Notes: a model not told the origin generated them from the sequence alone. A stretch of DNA of 64,000 nt from Chitinophagaceae bacterium (GCA_019638595.1 JAHBTJ010000028.1:1-64000), one strand, 5' to 3'. Positions 1-9,870 are shown, numbered from the stretch's first letter. A program made the numbers and translations.

Positions 1-1
1 G

Positions 2-100
2 GCCGCTTTTAAAAGCGGATCGTTTTTTTTGCGGGGGCTGGTATTATCATGGCCAGGTATAGCTTTTTTGTTCACAGCATGGGTGTTTTACTTTGTATAA
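2..100 (+). CDS. 3' end of an integral membrane protein (partial)
   Basis: An open frame enters from the left edge and ends at TAA 98-100, giving 32 residues. It contains a hydrophobic stretch (LVLSWPGIAFLFTAWVFYFV) typical of a last transmembrane helix. It points towards the minus-strand polysaccharide genes, with a possible terminator just after it. The family cannot be named from so short a piece; an acyltransferase-3-type or other polytopic membrane protein would fit. A chance open frame is possible, but the amphipathic and hydrophobic pattern and the stop followed by a hairpin favour a real gene end. Confidence 0.45.
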   Translation, partial: AAFKSGSFFLRGLVLSWPGIAFLFTAWVFYFV

Positions 101-127
101 CAGGTCAAATGTAGGCCCTTTTTCTAC

Positions 128-164
128 AGGTGGTTCTACCCCCAATAGGAAAATCACCTTTTTA
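128..164 (+). terminator. possible rho-independent terminator after the left partial gene
   Basis: An 8-bp stem (AGGTGGTT at 128-135 with AATCACCT at 152-159, one G-U pair) encloses a 16-nt loop and is followed by four T residues. It lies 28 bases after the stop of the partial membrane protein and touches the end of the convergent acetyltransferase gene. The large loop makes it a weak call. Confidence 0.35.
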
Positions 165-746
165 TTTAAGCGGCGCTTCTTTCCAGCGGTTGCCAACCCG
201 TTGCGCCGGGTTGCCCCTGTAAATGCTGTTATGCGCGGCGGATTTCGTAAGCACCGATCCCGCGCTAATTACCGTATCCACGCCTACCTCTACACCCGGC
301 CCTACAAAGCAGCCCGCTCCCACCCAGCTCCCGTCTTCCAGGGTAATGGGGCCGTTCCTGTAGGCCATAGAAGGATCGCGGTAGTCGTGGTTGCCCCCGC
401 ATAAAAAAGCCCGCTGACTTATACAAACATTGTTGCCGATAGTGCAGTGCTCGAAGTTGAGGATAAACACTTCCTCGCCTATCCATACATTGTCGCCTAT
501 ACTTAATTTCCAGGGCATGTGTATGTTAACCCTCGGTTTTATTATAAGTCCCTTGCCTGTTTTAGCCCCGTACAGGCGAAGCAGCCATGCTTTGAAGCGG
601 TAAGGAAAGGGAAAGGTGGTAAGAAAAAAGCACATTTTTGTAAGATACCAGCAAAGTTCTTTTACCCGGCCCGCTTCCCGGTCATATCCTCGGGAACCAT
701 TAAAATCGGCTAACCGTACGCGTGAGTTATTTGATATGGTATTCAT
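162..746 (-). CDS. WcaF-like colanic-acid/exopolysaccharide O-acetyltransferase
   Basis: This 194-aa protein belongs to the left-handed beta-helix (hexapeptide repeat) acetyltransferases, in the putative WcaF group of exopolysaccharide modification enzymes. Repeats of the form I-G-x-x-x-x-I run from about residue 75 to 175 (SIGDNVWIGEEVFI, TIGNNVCISQRAFL, WVGAGCFVGPGVEVG). The catalytic-type histidine lies in GGNHDY, and the end YRGNPAQRVG is typical of the family. By family it transfers acetyl from acetyl-CoA to a sugar hydroxyl of a lipid-linked repeat unit. It is the last gene of the long minus-strand locus. The sugar target cannot be read from sequence. Confidence 0.85.
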   Translation of the reverse strand: MNTISNNSRVRLADFNGSRGYDREAGRVKELCWYLTKMCFFLTTFPFPYRFKAWLLRLYGAKTGKGLIIKPRVNIHMPWKLSIGDNVWIGEEVFILNFEHCTIGNNVCISQRAFLCGGNHDYRDPSMAYRNGPITLEDGSWVGAGCFVGPGVEVGVDTVISAGSVLTKSAAHNSIYRGNPAQRVGNRWKEAPLK

Positions 747-822
747 TTAAAAAGCAAGCGGAGTACGATGCCGGGAATATCTTATTTAGTACAAAGCGGT
801 GCCCGAAAAAATCACGATAGCA

Positions 823-2358
823 TTACTGCTCGTTAAACGCTTTATCCAGCCAGTCTATTCTTTGTGATATCCAGTTTTTCAGGTAAATAACTTCGTTGTC
901 GTACGATCCCCAGATCTCGTAATTGGGCCAGGTATAGTTGTAAAGCGTTCCCCATTTATTGTTATTTTCAATAACCGACCATTTTAACGTGGAAGACTGG
1001 CGGTTTATAAAATCCAGGATCTCATTTTTTTTAGATTTGAAGTAACCAAACCGCTCTGTCACCTTTTCTTTAAACGCCGGATCCAGGAACAATCGTTTCA
1101 TCCATTGGGACCGATTTACCCAAAGCCCTTCCGGTGTGGAATTACCATTGTAATTGATGTTTCCAAACGCGATATCAAAATCCCATAGCGGACCCATTTT
1201 TAATTTACCGCCGGGAGCCAGGTTCATATAGCAGCTTGAATAAAAAACAGCATCATTGTTCCTCGCAATTTCATTAATAAGATACCAGTCCACAAAGCTG
1301 TTTACATCCAGGTATTTGGCATACCCGTTCTCAGGATCAGTAAAATCATTCCCGAAAAGCGTATTTTCTGCTTCCGTTAAATACTCTTTAATAAAATTGT
1401 ATTTAGCGTCATCTTTTTCCAGGTCGGGCTCTTTAATATTCACCAGCATCCTGGCTGTTTTGAAAAATACATCTCCTGGATCAAGACGACTTTCCTGATC
1501 AACCTCAAGCACATATCCATCGTCTGTTACATTCACCCGCTGGTCTGCTGTTTTAATACTTTCACACACCTGGTAAGTGCCTACATATTCTTCATTTAAA
1601 AACAGCTCCACAAAAATTGAGTGAGGCGTCCAGTCAAGATCACTCAGCTGCCCTAACTGAAATGCCAGCTTGTTCCTCAATTGGGTTTTATCAGTATAGT
1701 TGGCCAATAGTAGCCATTCCTTATCCTTTGGCAGGCCGAACAGGGACTCCTTGCCTGCAAACTTAAATTTATAGGGTTTTTTAGGAAGGCTCCATGTTGT
1801 GTTGCCCCGGCCTTTGATCGTTATATCACTATTTATATTATCATATAACCCGGCGCCGTCAACCACGATCTTCGCATTTACATAGTTTTCCTTGGAGGTT
1901 ACAGGCTGGTTATTTTCCGTATTGATCCTGATAACAGGCAATCCCGTAAAGTTGAAGAGCTTTACAGTGTATTCCTGTGCAATCCCGTTATCTCCTGACA
2001 ATTTATATATTACTTCACGGCTGAAATCCTGTTTGGAAACACCGCTTTGCTGCACAGCGCTGTTTACCGCTGCCGTAGCTCCGTTGGTTTCAAAAAACGG
2101 CGCCAGGGATGTAATACTGGTATAATAAGGAATTCTTCCTGTTATTGTATTTCCTGTAATGTCCAAATCAATGGAATCATTCAAAAACTCAATATTGTCT
2201 GACGCCTTAAATCCAAAGCGCTCAAACCTGTATTTCGTGGTTTCCGGCGGAGCCTGGGTGATGATCTGCTCGGTAATGTATTCCTTTTTACAGGAGGAAA
2301 CAGCTAATATAAAGGCCGGGCATAAAAAGATGATAGCCTTAGGAAATAGGGGAGTCAT
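823..2358 (-). CDS. CotH kinase family lipoprotein
   Basis: This 511-aa protein has a lipoprotein signal: a hydrophobic start and lipobox with Cys at about residue 23 (LAVSSC followed by KK). A domain of about 130 residues precedes a CotH-type kinase domain with the hallmarks GRGNTTW, KKPYKFKF, LLANYTDKTQLRNKLA, GTYQVCESIK and the late WDFDIAFGN acid motif (metal/ATP site). CotH proteins are atypical secreted protein kinases first known from spore coats. In Bacteroidota they occur as surface lipoproteins of unknown target. It sits between the beta-helix protein and the WcaF-like enzyme, so a role at the cell surface linked to polysaccharide is plausible but inferred. Confidence 0.85.
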   Translation of the reverse strand: MTPLFPKAIIFLCPAFILAVSSCKKEYITEQIITQAPPETTKYRFERFGFKASDNIEFLNDSIDLDITGNTITGRIPYYTSITSLAPFFETNGATAAVNSAVQQSGVSKQDFSREVIYKLSGDNGIAQEYTVKLFNFTGLPVIRINTENNQPVTSKENYVNAKIVVDGAGLYDNINSDITIKGRGNTTWSLPKKPYKFKFAGKESLFGLPKDKEWLLLANYTDKTQLRNKLAFQLGQLSDLDWTPHSIFVELFLNEEYVGTYQVCESIKTADQRVNVTDDGYVLEVDQESRLDPGDVFFKTARMLVNIKEPDLEKDDAKYNFIKEYLTEAENTLFGNDFTDPENGYAKYLDVNSFVDWYLINEIARNNDAVFYSSCYMNLAPGGKLKMGPLWDFDIAFGNINYNGNSTPEGLWVNRSQWMKRLFLDPAFKEKVTERFGYFKSKKNEILDFINRQSSTLKWSVIENNNKWGTLYNYTWPNYEIWGSYDNEVIYLKNWISQRIDWLDKAFNEQ

Positions 2359-2517
2359 ATTTTCTGTCTTGAGATTTTAAAGGGATCAACTACAAATATA
2401 AAGGAACAATATTAATTCTTTTTGCATTGTCAGCACGATAGCAAACCGCCAACAAAATGTCTGGATATTTGCCTGCCTACTTTCATAACACAACATTCAG
2501 CATAGGTGATAACACAA

Positions 2518-4461
2518 TTAATGAATAATAAAATTAGTTGTGTCACTTCCGTTTTTGGTATTCAGGTATTTAATTTTTACATTCTCAAATATTGAATTGC
2601 TGATATAGTTTACATAGCTGTGAACATCAGCATTTCTTAGTGTATCCAAATAGGGATATGTTCTAAAATATATATTATCAGCAGAGTTAATTTTATTATT
2701 CGCGGTATTAAGATTAAACTGCCTGTTGACGTTTTCTTTCAATTTCTTGTATACAAAATCAAGATTGACCGAATAAGCATTGTTGCAATTGATAAAATGA
2801 TTATTCGCCATCTGGTTAAAAGCACCACCCCCAATCATAATTGCGCCAAATCCTCTTCCTGGTTTTTGAGAACCGCAGTTAATAAATGTGTTTGAGCTTA
2901 TTTTTATACCACAAGTCCCTCCGTCAATATATATTGCAGCAATGGCATTGCTATATTTATTATATATATTGGTAAAATAATTCTTCTCAATTACAGTACC
3001 TACGGCGAATAAGTCATTATATGAGTATGCGTATATTGCACCCATATCGTGATAAAACTGGCATACCTTTTCAATCCTATTATTACTTATTACATGGTCA
3101 TTTCCTCCGAATAAAATTGCCTGATCTGCAGCATCATGAATATAACAGCCTTCGATTATATTACCTACGCCATTAAGACGTACTGCCGGTGAATATGTTT
3201 TATAGCGGGTTGCATAATTTGTAAACTCACAGTTTAATATTTTGTTATTTCCTGATGTTAAGTTTCTTCTATTGCCACCATCCAAATAAACACCTCCCGC
3301 ACCTAATGCATTAAAATAGCAATTAGAAATTATTGCATTGGTTAATTGTTGACAATGTAGCCCTCTCAACCCTGCATTGCTAAAGCTACAATTTGTTATA
3401 GTAATACTATCTGATTGACTTATCGTCAAAAGACCGCTTCTGCTGCCCATGAAATTCAAATATTCTAATTTAATCTGTTTTCCTCCCTGGATATTAAATA
3501 AAGGCTCGCTTGCCAGGCTGATCCAAATTGTATTTGCACTGGCTACCGGCCATACATATAGCATCCCTGTTTTTCTATCCAGGTACCATTCTCCTGACCG
3601 GTTTAAAAAAGCAATGCTGTTATAAAAATAGAACCCTCTTACATTATTAGCACCCTGCACCTGCTTGTCTTCATCGCTATACAGACCGCGATTCGGAATT
3701 TTATCCAATTGAATACTCCTTCGCATGGGATCAAAAGCATATACCGGTACATTATCAGATGCCCACCCTACAGAAAACTGCCCTTCTACCCAACAATCCG
3801 TCCCAAAGTTATTTTTTTCGATAAGGCTTGTATATTTTTTTCCCAACTGGGCAGGATAGTTAAATATAAAGGCAGGTTTATTTGTATCACCTGTTACTAT
3901 CTTAGCAATCCTTAATAAGGGCTCGTCAGGCTCAGGCCATCTCGCAAGTTCGTAATCATCTTTGCCTTTTTCGTCAAAAATAGCTAGCCCAGACGGTTTA
4001 AGTGGGTTTGCGTAGAATGTAGAAATAATCTGACCATAATCAATAATACCATATTTTCTAAGATTTATTGCATACACTTGTCCAACAGCAACAGTAGGAA
4101 GGTCTTTATAAGCCTTACTGTTTGTTATCAAATCATGGGCAGAAAGCTTTATTGATTTTGCCCCAGTAAGAACCACTTTTTCATGATTGTATGCAATAAT
4201 AGATATACCAGAATCATTTATCAGCACAGGTTTATCTAAGAAATAAATACCGGCCCGCAGGTTGATAGTTAATGATGCCCCTACCTTTTTAACCGAAACC
4301 GCTTTGTAAATTGTTTTGAAAGGATAATGTTTCGTACCAGTGTTTTGATCGTTACCAGTTGGAGACACAAATACTACTTGGGAATATACAACCGGGCAGT
4401 ATAATATAAGCAATACTCCGACAGTTACAATTGTTTGTTTTTTAAATATTTGGTATTTCAT
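2518..4461 (-). CDS. secreted right-handed parallel beta-helix protein
   Basis: This 647-aa protein begins with a hydrophobic signal segment (about residues 10-27). An early block reads VFVSPTGNDQNTGTKHYPFKTI, the usual entry of pectate-lyase-like beta-helix proteins. From about residue 330 to 580 there are many short N/S/I-rich turns (ITNCSFSNAGLRGLHCQQ, ISNCYFNALGAGGVYLDGG, KILNCEFTNY, VISNNRIEKV), consistent with PbH1 coils. Such folds bind or cleave acidic polysaccharides as lyases, hydrolases or epimerases. No catalytic set can be assigned by eye. It is AT-rich like its neighbours and lies 27 bases downstream of a glycosyltransferase gene. It may act on the polymer made by this locus. 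Confidence 0.8.
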   Translation of the reverse strand: MKYQIFKKQTIVTVGVLLILYCPVVYSQVVFVSPTGNDQNTGTKHYPFKTIYKAVSVKKVGASLTINLRAGIYFLDKPVLINDSGISIIAYNHEKVVLTGAKSIKLSAHDLITNSKAYKDLPTVAVGQVYAINLRKYGIIDYGQIISTFYANPLKPSGLAIFDEKGKDDYELARWPEPDEPLLRIAKIVTGDTNKPAFIFNYPAQLGKKYTSLIEKNNFGTDCWVEGQFSVGWASDNVPVYAFDPMRRSIQLDKIPNRGLYSDEDKQVQGANNVRGFYFYNSIAFLNRSGEWYLDRKTGMLYVWPVASANTIWISLASEPLFNIQGGKQIKLEYLNFMGSRSGLLTISQSDSITITNCSFSNAGLRGLHCQQLTNAIISNCYFNALGAGGVYLDGGNRRNLTSGNNKILNCEFTNYATRYKTYSPAVRLNGVGNIIEGCYIHDAADQAILFGGNDHVISNNRIEKVCQFYHDMGAIYAYSYNDLFAVGTVIEKNYFTNIYNKYSNAIAAIYIDGGTCGIKISSNTFINCGSQKPGRGFGAIMIGGGAFNQMANNHFINCNNAYSVNLDFVYKKLKENVNRQFNLNTANNKINSADNIYFRTYPYLDTLRNADVHSYVNYISNSIFENVKIKYLNTKNGSDTTNFIIH

Positions 4462-4488
4462 TCTAACTTTCTAATTCGGAGGCTTGTA

Positions 4489-5673
4489 TTATAAACACGC
4501 TTGAGTCACAAAAATCGCCTGAGTCATTTTTTTTACAGCATTTTCATTTGTAAACTCCTGCATATATGTTTTTCTTGCATTAATACTATACTCCTGCTTT
4601 ATTTTTTCAGAAAACGAAATCCATTGTATTAATAATTTTAAAACCCCATCTAGCGTGTCACTTTCAACCAGTCCACTTTTTCCTCTCTCAATTTCTTTAT
4701 AGATATTTACCTTGTTTGAAATCAGTACAGGTTTACCACACGCCATTGCTTCTACGACTGCAATTCCAAAATTTTCCTGATGACTTGGTAGAATAAAACA
4801 TTCACAACCATAAAAAGCACTCCATTTGACATCGCCAGTAAGCATACCGATAAAATGAATGTTTTCGGATGCAGAGGCTAGCTTCTCTATTTCTTTGCCA
4901 TAAGCTGTGTTTAATCCGGGGCCTGCTATTATTAATTGCGGTAATACAACATTTTCTTTTTCTAATTGCTGATATGCCTTTACTAGCAGATCAATCCCTT
5001 TTTTGGGATGAATCCGACTCAGAGACAAAATAAAAGGTTTTCCGTTCCATTTAGAAACTTTTTCAGAAAACTTCTGCTTCATCATTGGCAAACAAGGCGG
5101 CGGTGATTGTATACCATAACCAACGTTTATTTCGCTCTTAGGACGGTATGGAGCAAACGTCGTTCTTGCAAGTAAAAGCTCTTCTTCACAAGTAAATAAA
5201 AGACCATCTGCATTGTTAATTACAGCAGATTCTATTAGTTTCCAGTATATCCTATTTCGAATTGCCTTAAATATTCTGTCTTTTGCTTTTTGAAAATATG
5301 GGTCCAGCATCCCATGTGGCATTACATAAAGTTTAGGATATCTTTTGTGTGATTTTTTATATATAGCTAATGCCTTATAGGCTGCATAACTATGATATGA
5401 CCAGATTCCATGAATGATGACTACATCAAATCTCTCAAAATTATTCTGTAACCACAATATTAAACCTTTATGATATGCCCAAGGTCCTCTAGCTCTTCCA
5501 AGAGCATGAATAAAGAAGTTATCCTTACCTAAATAATTTGAATCTTGTACATCCATACAAACCACTTCATTCACTATCCCCAGCTTCTGCATTTCAGGAA
5601 TAGAATTACGAATTCCCTGACAAGGTCCTCCATACTTAGGGTTCATGCTGGGTATTATCCTAAGAATCTTCAT
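4489..5673 (-). CDS. glycosyltransferase family 4
   Basis: This 394-aa GT-B enzyme has a glycine-rich N-terminal loop (MNPKYGGPCQGIRNS). Its C-terminal half shows the family signature: FILSLSRIHPKKGIDLLVKAY, then IIAGPG, then the nucleotide-sugar binding stretch QENFGIAVVEAMACGKPVL with the E-x7-E pattern. It should be a cytoplasmic retaining glycosyltransferase that adds one sugar to the lipid-linked repeat unit. It lies 3 bases after the end of the GT2 gene, so the two are surely cotranscribed. Donor and acceptor are unknown. Confidence 0.85.
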   Translation of the reverse strand: MKILRIIPSMNPKYGGPCQGIRNSIPEMQKLGIVNEVVCMDVQDSNYLGKDNFFIHALGRARGPWAYHKGLILWLQNNFERFDVVIIHGIWSYHSYAAYKALAIYKKSHKRYPKLYVMPHGMLDPYFQKAKDRIFKAIRNRIYWKLIESAVINNADGLLFTCEEELLLARTTFAPYRPKSEINVGYGIQSPPPCLPMMKQKFSEKVSKWNGKPFILSLSRIHPKKGIDLLVKAYQQLEKENVVLPQLIIAGPGLNTAYGKEIEKLASASENIHFIGMLTGDVKWSAFYGCECFILPSHQENFGIAVVEAMACGKPVLISNKVNIYKEIERGKSGLVESDTLDGVLKLLIQWISFSEKIKQEYSINARKTYMQEFTNENAVKKMTQAIFVTQACL

Positions 5674-5676
5674 AAT

Positions 5677-6516
5677 TCAAAGTTTATCATGATACCGATC
5701 GCCAAAAATTAACGTAATTATATTATCCGGCAGCAAATTAATAAGGTGGAGATATACCCAATAAAAGCCAGCATTAAGAATGCCAAAGTGCTTCTTGCGA
5801 AAATAAAAATTTATGTTGGGATTGGATCCTAATGGTGAATACAATTTTTGCATTCTTGTACTTAGATTAGCCTCCCACTTTCTTACTCTACAAAAATTAT
5901 TGCAATACCCTAACGCGATTGCCTTTCTTGTAGAAAAAACTTTTATCCCTCCACGAATGGCTCTTAATCCGTAATCAACATCACCTAAATCATGATGAAA
6001 CGTGGGATCTAGCACTCCTATACGTGAAACAACGTTATCCGGAACTAATACAACGTTACCATTCATAAAAACTATTTCCTGTGGACTTCCCGCTGTCTGC
6101 AATTTTTTTTTAGAACGATCTACACCACCATAAATAATATTTCGTTCTTTATCTTCCACTAACCCAGAAATAATACAATTTCCATTCTTCATAGTATTAC
6201 ATTCCAATAATTCATCAAAAAAGAAGGGGTATAATTCTACATCATCATTGAGCCATAGGTAATACTTATAATTTCCTCCTTCTAAAGCGTAAGTCCAAGC
6301 TTTATACATTCCTCGATTCCAAAAAAGATTACCATCACCTTTTAAAACATTTACATCAGGAAATCTTTTTTTTACTTCTTCCTCTGTCCCGTCAGTAGAA
6401 GCATCATCAACAAGATACACATCGCAATTCGGGATAATATTAAGTAAAGAAGAAAGGCATTTTATTGTTTTTTCTTTACGATTAAAGCAAGTTATTAAAA
6501 CTGCTAACTTATTCAT
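5677..6516 (-). CDS. glycosyltransferase family 2
   Basis: This 279-aa GT-A enzyme starts with AVLITCFNRKEKT. It continues with the first acid motif VYLVDDASTDGT, the substrate loop KGDGNLFWNRGM and the metal-binding motif WLNDDVEL at about residue 91. The GNLFWNRGM block is common in Bacteroidota and WcaE/rhamnosyltransferase-like GT2 proteins of polysaccharide loci. It is likely a cytoplasmic inverting transferase working on the undecaprenyl-linked repeat unit. It lies between the acyltransferase (7 bases upstream) and the GT4 gene. Confidence 0.85.
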   Translation of the reverse strand: MNKLAVLITCFNRKEKTIKCLSSLLNIIPNCDVYLVDDASTDGTEEEVKKRFPDVNVLKGDGNLFWNRGMYKAWTYALEGGNYKYYLWLNDDVELYPFFFDELLECNTMKNGNCIISGLVEDKERNIIYGGVDRSKKKLQTAGSPQEIVFMNGNVVLVPDNVVSRIGVLDPTFHHDLGDVDYGLRAIRGGIKVFSTRKAIALGYCNNFCRVRKWEANLSTRMQKLYSPLGSNPNINFYFRKKHFGILNAGFYWVYLHLINLLPDNIITLIFGDRYHDKL

Positions 6517-6523
6517 TATGTCT

Positions 6524-7096
6524 TTATTTTATCACCTTGGCGGGATTACCTGCTGCAATACAATCAGCAGGGATATTTTTAGTTACTACACTACCGCTAC
6601 CTATGATTGCCCGATCTCCAATAGTCACCCCTTTCAATATTATACATCTTGTACCTATAAGAACATCTTCTCCGATCTTTATTCCCTTTCTTTGTGCATT
6701 AGGTCTATCTGTGACAAAGCTTCTTCTCTGATAATAATCTAAAGAATGAGCGTCAGAATCCAAGATTATGCAATCAGCTCCAATTTTAGTCCTTGAACCA
6801 ACTCTCAGAGAATCATAAATCCATAAACAGGAAGAGCTTATACCAACATTGTCTTCAATAAAAAGTTTGGCATTTTCCTCTAATTCAATAGCCCCAAGTA
6901 TGTTACGAGATAATGGATTAAATCCATTACCACTAGAAAAGACAAAGTTGGCTCCAATGGTAGCTTGTGCATTTCTTCCTATTTTTAGGTACAACATATT
7001 AAAGATCTGCATGTTTTTACCGAAACTTATTTTTTGTTGTTTGAATCTAAGCCTGTTGCGAATAATCCAATATCTTTTTAATATCTTTCTTTTCAT
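6524..7096 (-). CDS. hexapeptide-repeat acyltransferase of the polysaccharide locus
   Basis: This 190-aa protein has left-handed beta-helix repeats. The diagnostic end runs from about residue 140: IKIGEDVLIGTRCIILKGVT, IGDRAIIGSGSVVTKNIPAD, and finally AAGNPAKVIK. An internal DSDAH stretch (about residue 108) supplies the catalytic-type histidine. The first 30 residues are very basic. It probably acetylates a sugar, either as a nucleotide-sugar or on the lipid-linked oligosaccharide. It is packed between the Wzy-like gene (11 bases) and the GT2 gene (7 bases). Confidence 0.82.
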   Translation of the reverse strand: MKRKILKRYWIIRNRLRFKQQKISFGKNMQIFNMLYLKIGRNAQATIGANFVFSSGNGFNPLSRNILGAIELEENAKLFIEDNVGISSSCLWIYDSLRVGSRTKIGADCIILDSDAHSLDYYQRRSFVTDRPNAQRKGIKIGEDVLIGTRCIILKGVTIGDRAIIGSGSVVTKNIPADCIAAGNPAKVIK

Positions 7097-7107
7097 AATT
7101 AAATAAC

Positions 7108-8325
7108 TCAGTTTAATGGTGATAATACAGCTCTTTTTGTGTTGAAGGGACTGATCCCTTTTTTTGTCCTTAATTTATTTTGATTCTTGGTATAGTAAAC
7201 TACAAAACCACAAACCAGACCTGTTATGATAGCTTTGTCAAACCTAAAAAAAGCCCCATTAAAGTTTAACGAAATAAATATATATAGAATTAGTAAAGTA
7301 TGTTTATAATAAGCGCTTATCATTAGAACTATACAAATGGATAATATGCCATATTGTAATACTAATCCCCACGCCGCATTATCTATTTGCAATTCTCCAT
7401 AATTACTTACTCCAAATAATTGACCATTTCTCAGCATTTCTTCATAGTAATTAGCCGGCAAGTTCAATCTTATGTTAGAGGAGACATCTTCATTATTTAG
7501 TATAGATACTAATCTAACGCCTATGCTATTTTTAGTAGTTAGAACAAAATAAATTATTAATATACCAACGATTAAGGTAGCCAGTATAACTAATGGATTA
7601 AGGTTCTTATTCTGAGAAATTAGATACCAAATAATGCAAAAAACAAAGATCCCTAAAATTCCTGCCATTGTTAAAGACAAAAGTACAATTGATATAGCCA
7701 GTAATATGGAAACTATTTTTCGTTCGATAGACACCTTAGGGTTATTTAATATAATACATAAAATTGAGAGACATATCCAACCTGTATATGAAGGTTCTCC
7801 ATAGAAGCTAGTAGGGCGGACAATTATTCCGAAAGTCATAGCATGAATCAAGCCTTCTATTGTATCTTTATTAAATACAAAATATTTAAGAGGGATACCT
7901 ATGTATATTCCCCTGATAATAAAAAAATATTGAATCAGAACTAAAAGGAATATTATCAATAACAAAATAAAACACACATTAAATAATTGTTTTTCATTAA
8001 TTAAGACTTTTGTTCCTATAAAGTTTGAAATAAGTAATATCCCTATATAACATATCATTTCCCTACAAGGAATAAGAATGTTTCTTAAATCAGTTGCATA
8101 AGTAAGTAAGGATACCGATTTGAATATGAAAAAAAAAGAGCCCAAAAAAAGCATTAAGAGTAACGTACTGGAATATCTTATTGAAATGCCTGATTTGATT
8201 ATAACAAGTAAGAAAGCTAAAAAGCTGACAGATAGATAATAAGAGAAGCCCAACTGAAGAAAAGGGATCATTAAAAACAAAAAGAATACTATATGTCGAT
8301 TTTTGTATTTTACAAACTCCTTCAT
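7108..8325 (-). CDS. Wzy-like O-antigen/exopolysaccharide polymerase
   Basis: This 405-aa protein is almost wholly hydrophobic, with about ten membrane segments. One larger periplasmic loop holds the stretch NEDVSSNIRLN (about residues 276-286), a position where Wzy proteins often carry a functional arginine. Wzy proteins share little sequence, so the call rests on topology, the loop and position. It lies among glycosyltransferases, in a locus with two flippases and a Wzc co-polymerase and no other polymerase candidate. A role as an O-antigen ligase-type protein cannot be excluded. It is strongly AT-rich. Confidence 0.65.
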   Translation of the reverse strand: MKEFVKYKNRHIVFFLFLMIPFLQLGFSYYLSVSFLAFLLVIIKSGISIRYSSTLLLMLFLGSFFFIFKSVSLLTYATDLRNILIPCREMICYIGILLISNFIGTKVLINEKQLFNVCFILLLIIFLLVLIQYFFIIRGIYIGIPLKYFVFNKDTIEGLIHAMTFGIIVRPTSFYGEPSYTGWICLSILCIILNNPKVSIERKIVSILLAISIVLLSLTMAGILGIFVFCIIWYLISQNKNLNPLVILATLIVGILIIYFVLTTKNSIGVRLVSILNNEDVSSNIRLNLPANYYEEMLRNGQLFGVSNYGELQIDNAAWGLVLQYGILSICIVLMISAYYKHTLLILYIFISLNFNGAFFRFDKAIITGLVCGFVVYYTKNQNKLRTKKGISPFNTKRAVLSPLN

Positions 8326-8371
8326 CTATAATTAGTTAGCGAAATTAATTTTTTATATTATATACTAAGAT

Positions 8372-9535
8372 TTAAGAAAATTTATTCCTCAGATATTCAT
8401 GGCAAATCTTATTATAAAAACTATATGTTTCTTCAAGATTCTTGGTAAAATTAAATTTTTTAATTGCGTGCTGATATCCCGCTTTTCCAAGCTTATTCCT
8501 CAACTCTTCATTATTCGCTAGCCTCAGAGCGTATTCTAAAAACTCTTTTCTTGAGCTATATAAATATCCAGTCTTTCCGTGAACTATTAACTCATTTACA
8601 CCACCAATGTCTGCACCAATAACAGGTAATGAAAAGGCGGATGCTTCTATTACCCCTCTTGCAAAATGCGGCTCAGTAAAAGGGCAAACAAAAATATCTG
8701 CTCCACGTAATAAGCTATTTATTTCCGCTTGAAAAGGGATGATGTGTATATTATTTGTTCTATATTTATTAACATCTATTGAATCGTTGGATCCAGCTAA
8801 AACAAAATGTAATTTAGGATTATTCAATGTTAAATGTTTCGCCATATGAATAAGCTCTTTCCATCCATTTCCTTTTGCAAATCTTGCTAAGTACAAAAAG
8901 ACAACATTATCAGGATTAATTCCTAAACTTTGTTTAAGCTCACCCTGACGGTATCCATCATAAAATTCATCCACAAAATTATAGATAACCGTTTGGTAGA
9001 TCATTGAATTCGGTAAATTCAGTGACCGCAAATCATATTTAGAAATAGCAATTATCCCATTTACTGTCTTCTTCGTAAAAAACCTGAGGGGCGCGCCCCA
9101 AAAGCCTTTTCTTAGTGGCTCCCTCACGTGGACTATTACCGGGATATGGAGCATCTTTGCCGCTATTGAAAAAACAAACAAACAAGTAGAATTTAGATGA
9201 ATTAAATCCGGTTTTTCTTTTTTTATTATTTTATATGCATTAAATAAACTTGGGAATAGATAAAGATAATTTCTTATCAAGAGTTTGAAACCTTTAGGTG
9301 CAACAGTAGAACCATGAAATGGTTTTACCCCTTTCACCACATGCAATGAAATTGACAGCTCCTTTCTAAAGAAATCGTTTATCGGTCCTTCTGATATGTT
9401 TATCAACTTTGACTCAAATTCATTCTTATTCAAGTGTTGAATAATATAGGACATACTTTTAGGGGCTCCGCCCCAAGCACCAGAATGATGAATGTAAAGT
9501 ATTTTTTTTCTTTGTTCCTTTTTTGGTAAATTCAT
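8372..9535 (-). CDS. glycosyltransferase family 4
   Basis: This 387-aa GT-B protein begins with the acceptor-side loop ILYIHHSGAWGGAPKSM. It carries VVFLYLARFAKGNGWKELI and the donor-binding stretch FVCPFTEPHFARGVIEASAF, followed by SLPVIGADIGGVNELI. By family it is a cytoplasmic retaining glycosyltransferase. It is the first gene of the distal set and is separated from the flippase upstream by a 720-base gap holding a decayed transposase. It may therefore have its own promoter. Confidence 0.85.
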   Translation of the reverse strand: MNLPKKEQRKKILYIHHSGAWGGAPKSMSYIIQHLNKNEFESKLINISEGPINDFFRKELSISLHVVKGVKPFHGSTVAPKGFKLLIRNYLYLFPSLFNAYKIIKKEKPDLIHLNSTCLFVFSIAAKMLHIPVIVHVREPLRKGFWGAPLRFFTKKTVNGIIAISKYDLRSLNLPNSMIYQTVIYNFVDEFYDGYRQGELKQSLGINPDNVVFLYLARFAKGNGWKELIHMAKHLTLNNPKLHFVLAGSNDSIDVNKYRTNNIHIIPFQAEINSLLRGADIFVCPFTEPHFARGVIEASAFSLPVIGADIGGVNELIVHGKTGYLYSSRKEFLEYALRLANNEELRNKLGKAGYQHAIKKFNFTKNLEETYSFYNKICHEYLRNKFS

Positions 9536-9870
9536 GTATTTCAGTACGAGTATCAGTAAAATAATAAGATATAAACTTTCAATCTCTATGTCAGCTATCT
9601 ATGATAAAATATAATAATACACCAACTTCCCAAGGGACACAACTGTATCCGGCTATTATTCATTAGTAATCTTTCACTACATACTGCAATAAATAGTTAT
9701 AAGGAAAATTTCGAGATTTCTTTAATCATTTATAAATATTCGGCATCTTGATAGCTTCTATCTAAGGTTTCTAGTAGTAGCTACCGTACATTTTCAATTA
9801 TTTTGCTATCCTCGAATTTCATTCATCACAATATATTTCAATTAATGCAGGTTGCTATTCAATCGGTAAG
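9536..9870. other. AT-rich gene-free stretch
   Basis: This is about 335 bases between the GT4 start and the recognisable transposase remnant. I see no open frame of protein-like character, no terminator hairpin and none of the dispersed repeats found elsewhere. It may hold a promoter for the downstream glycosyltransferase genes or further decayed insertion-sequence DNA. Confidence 0.4.
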
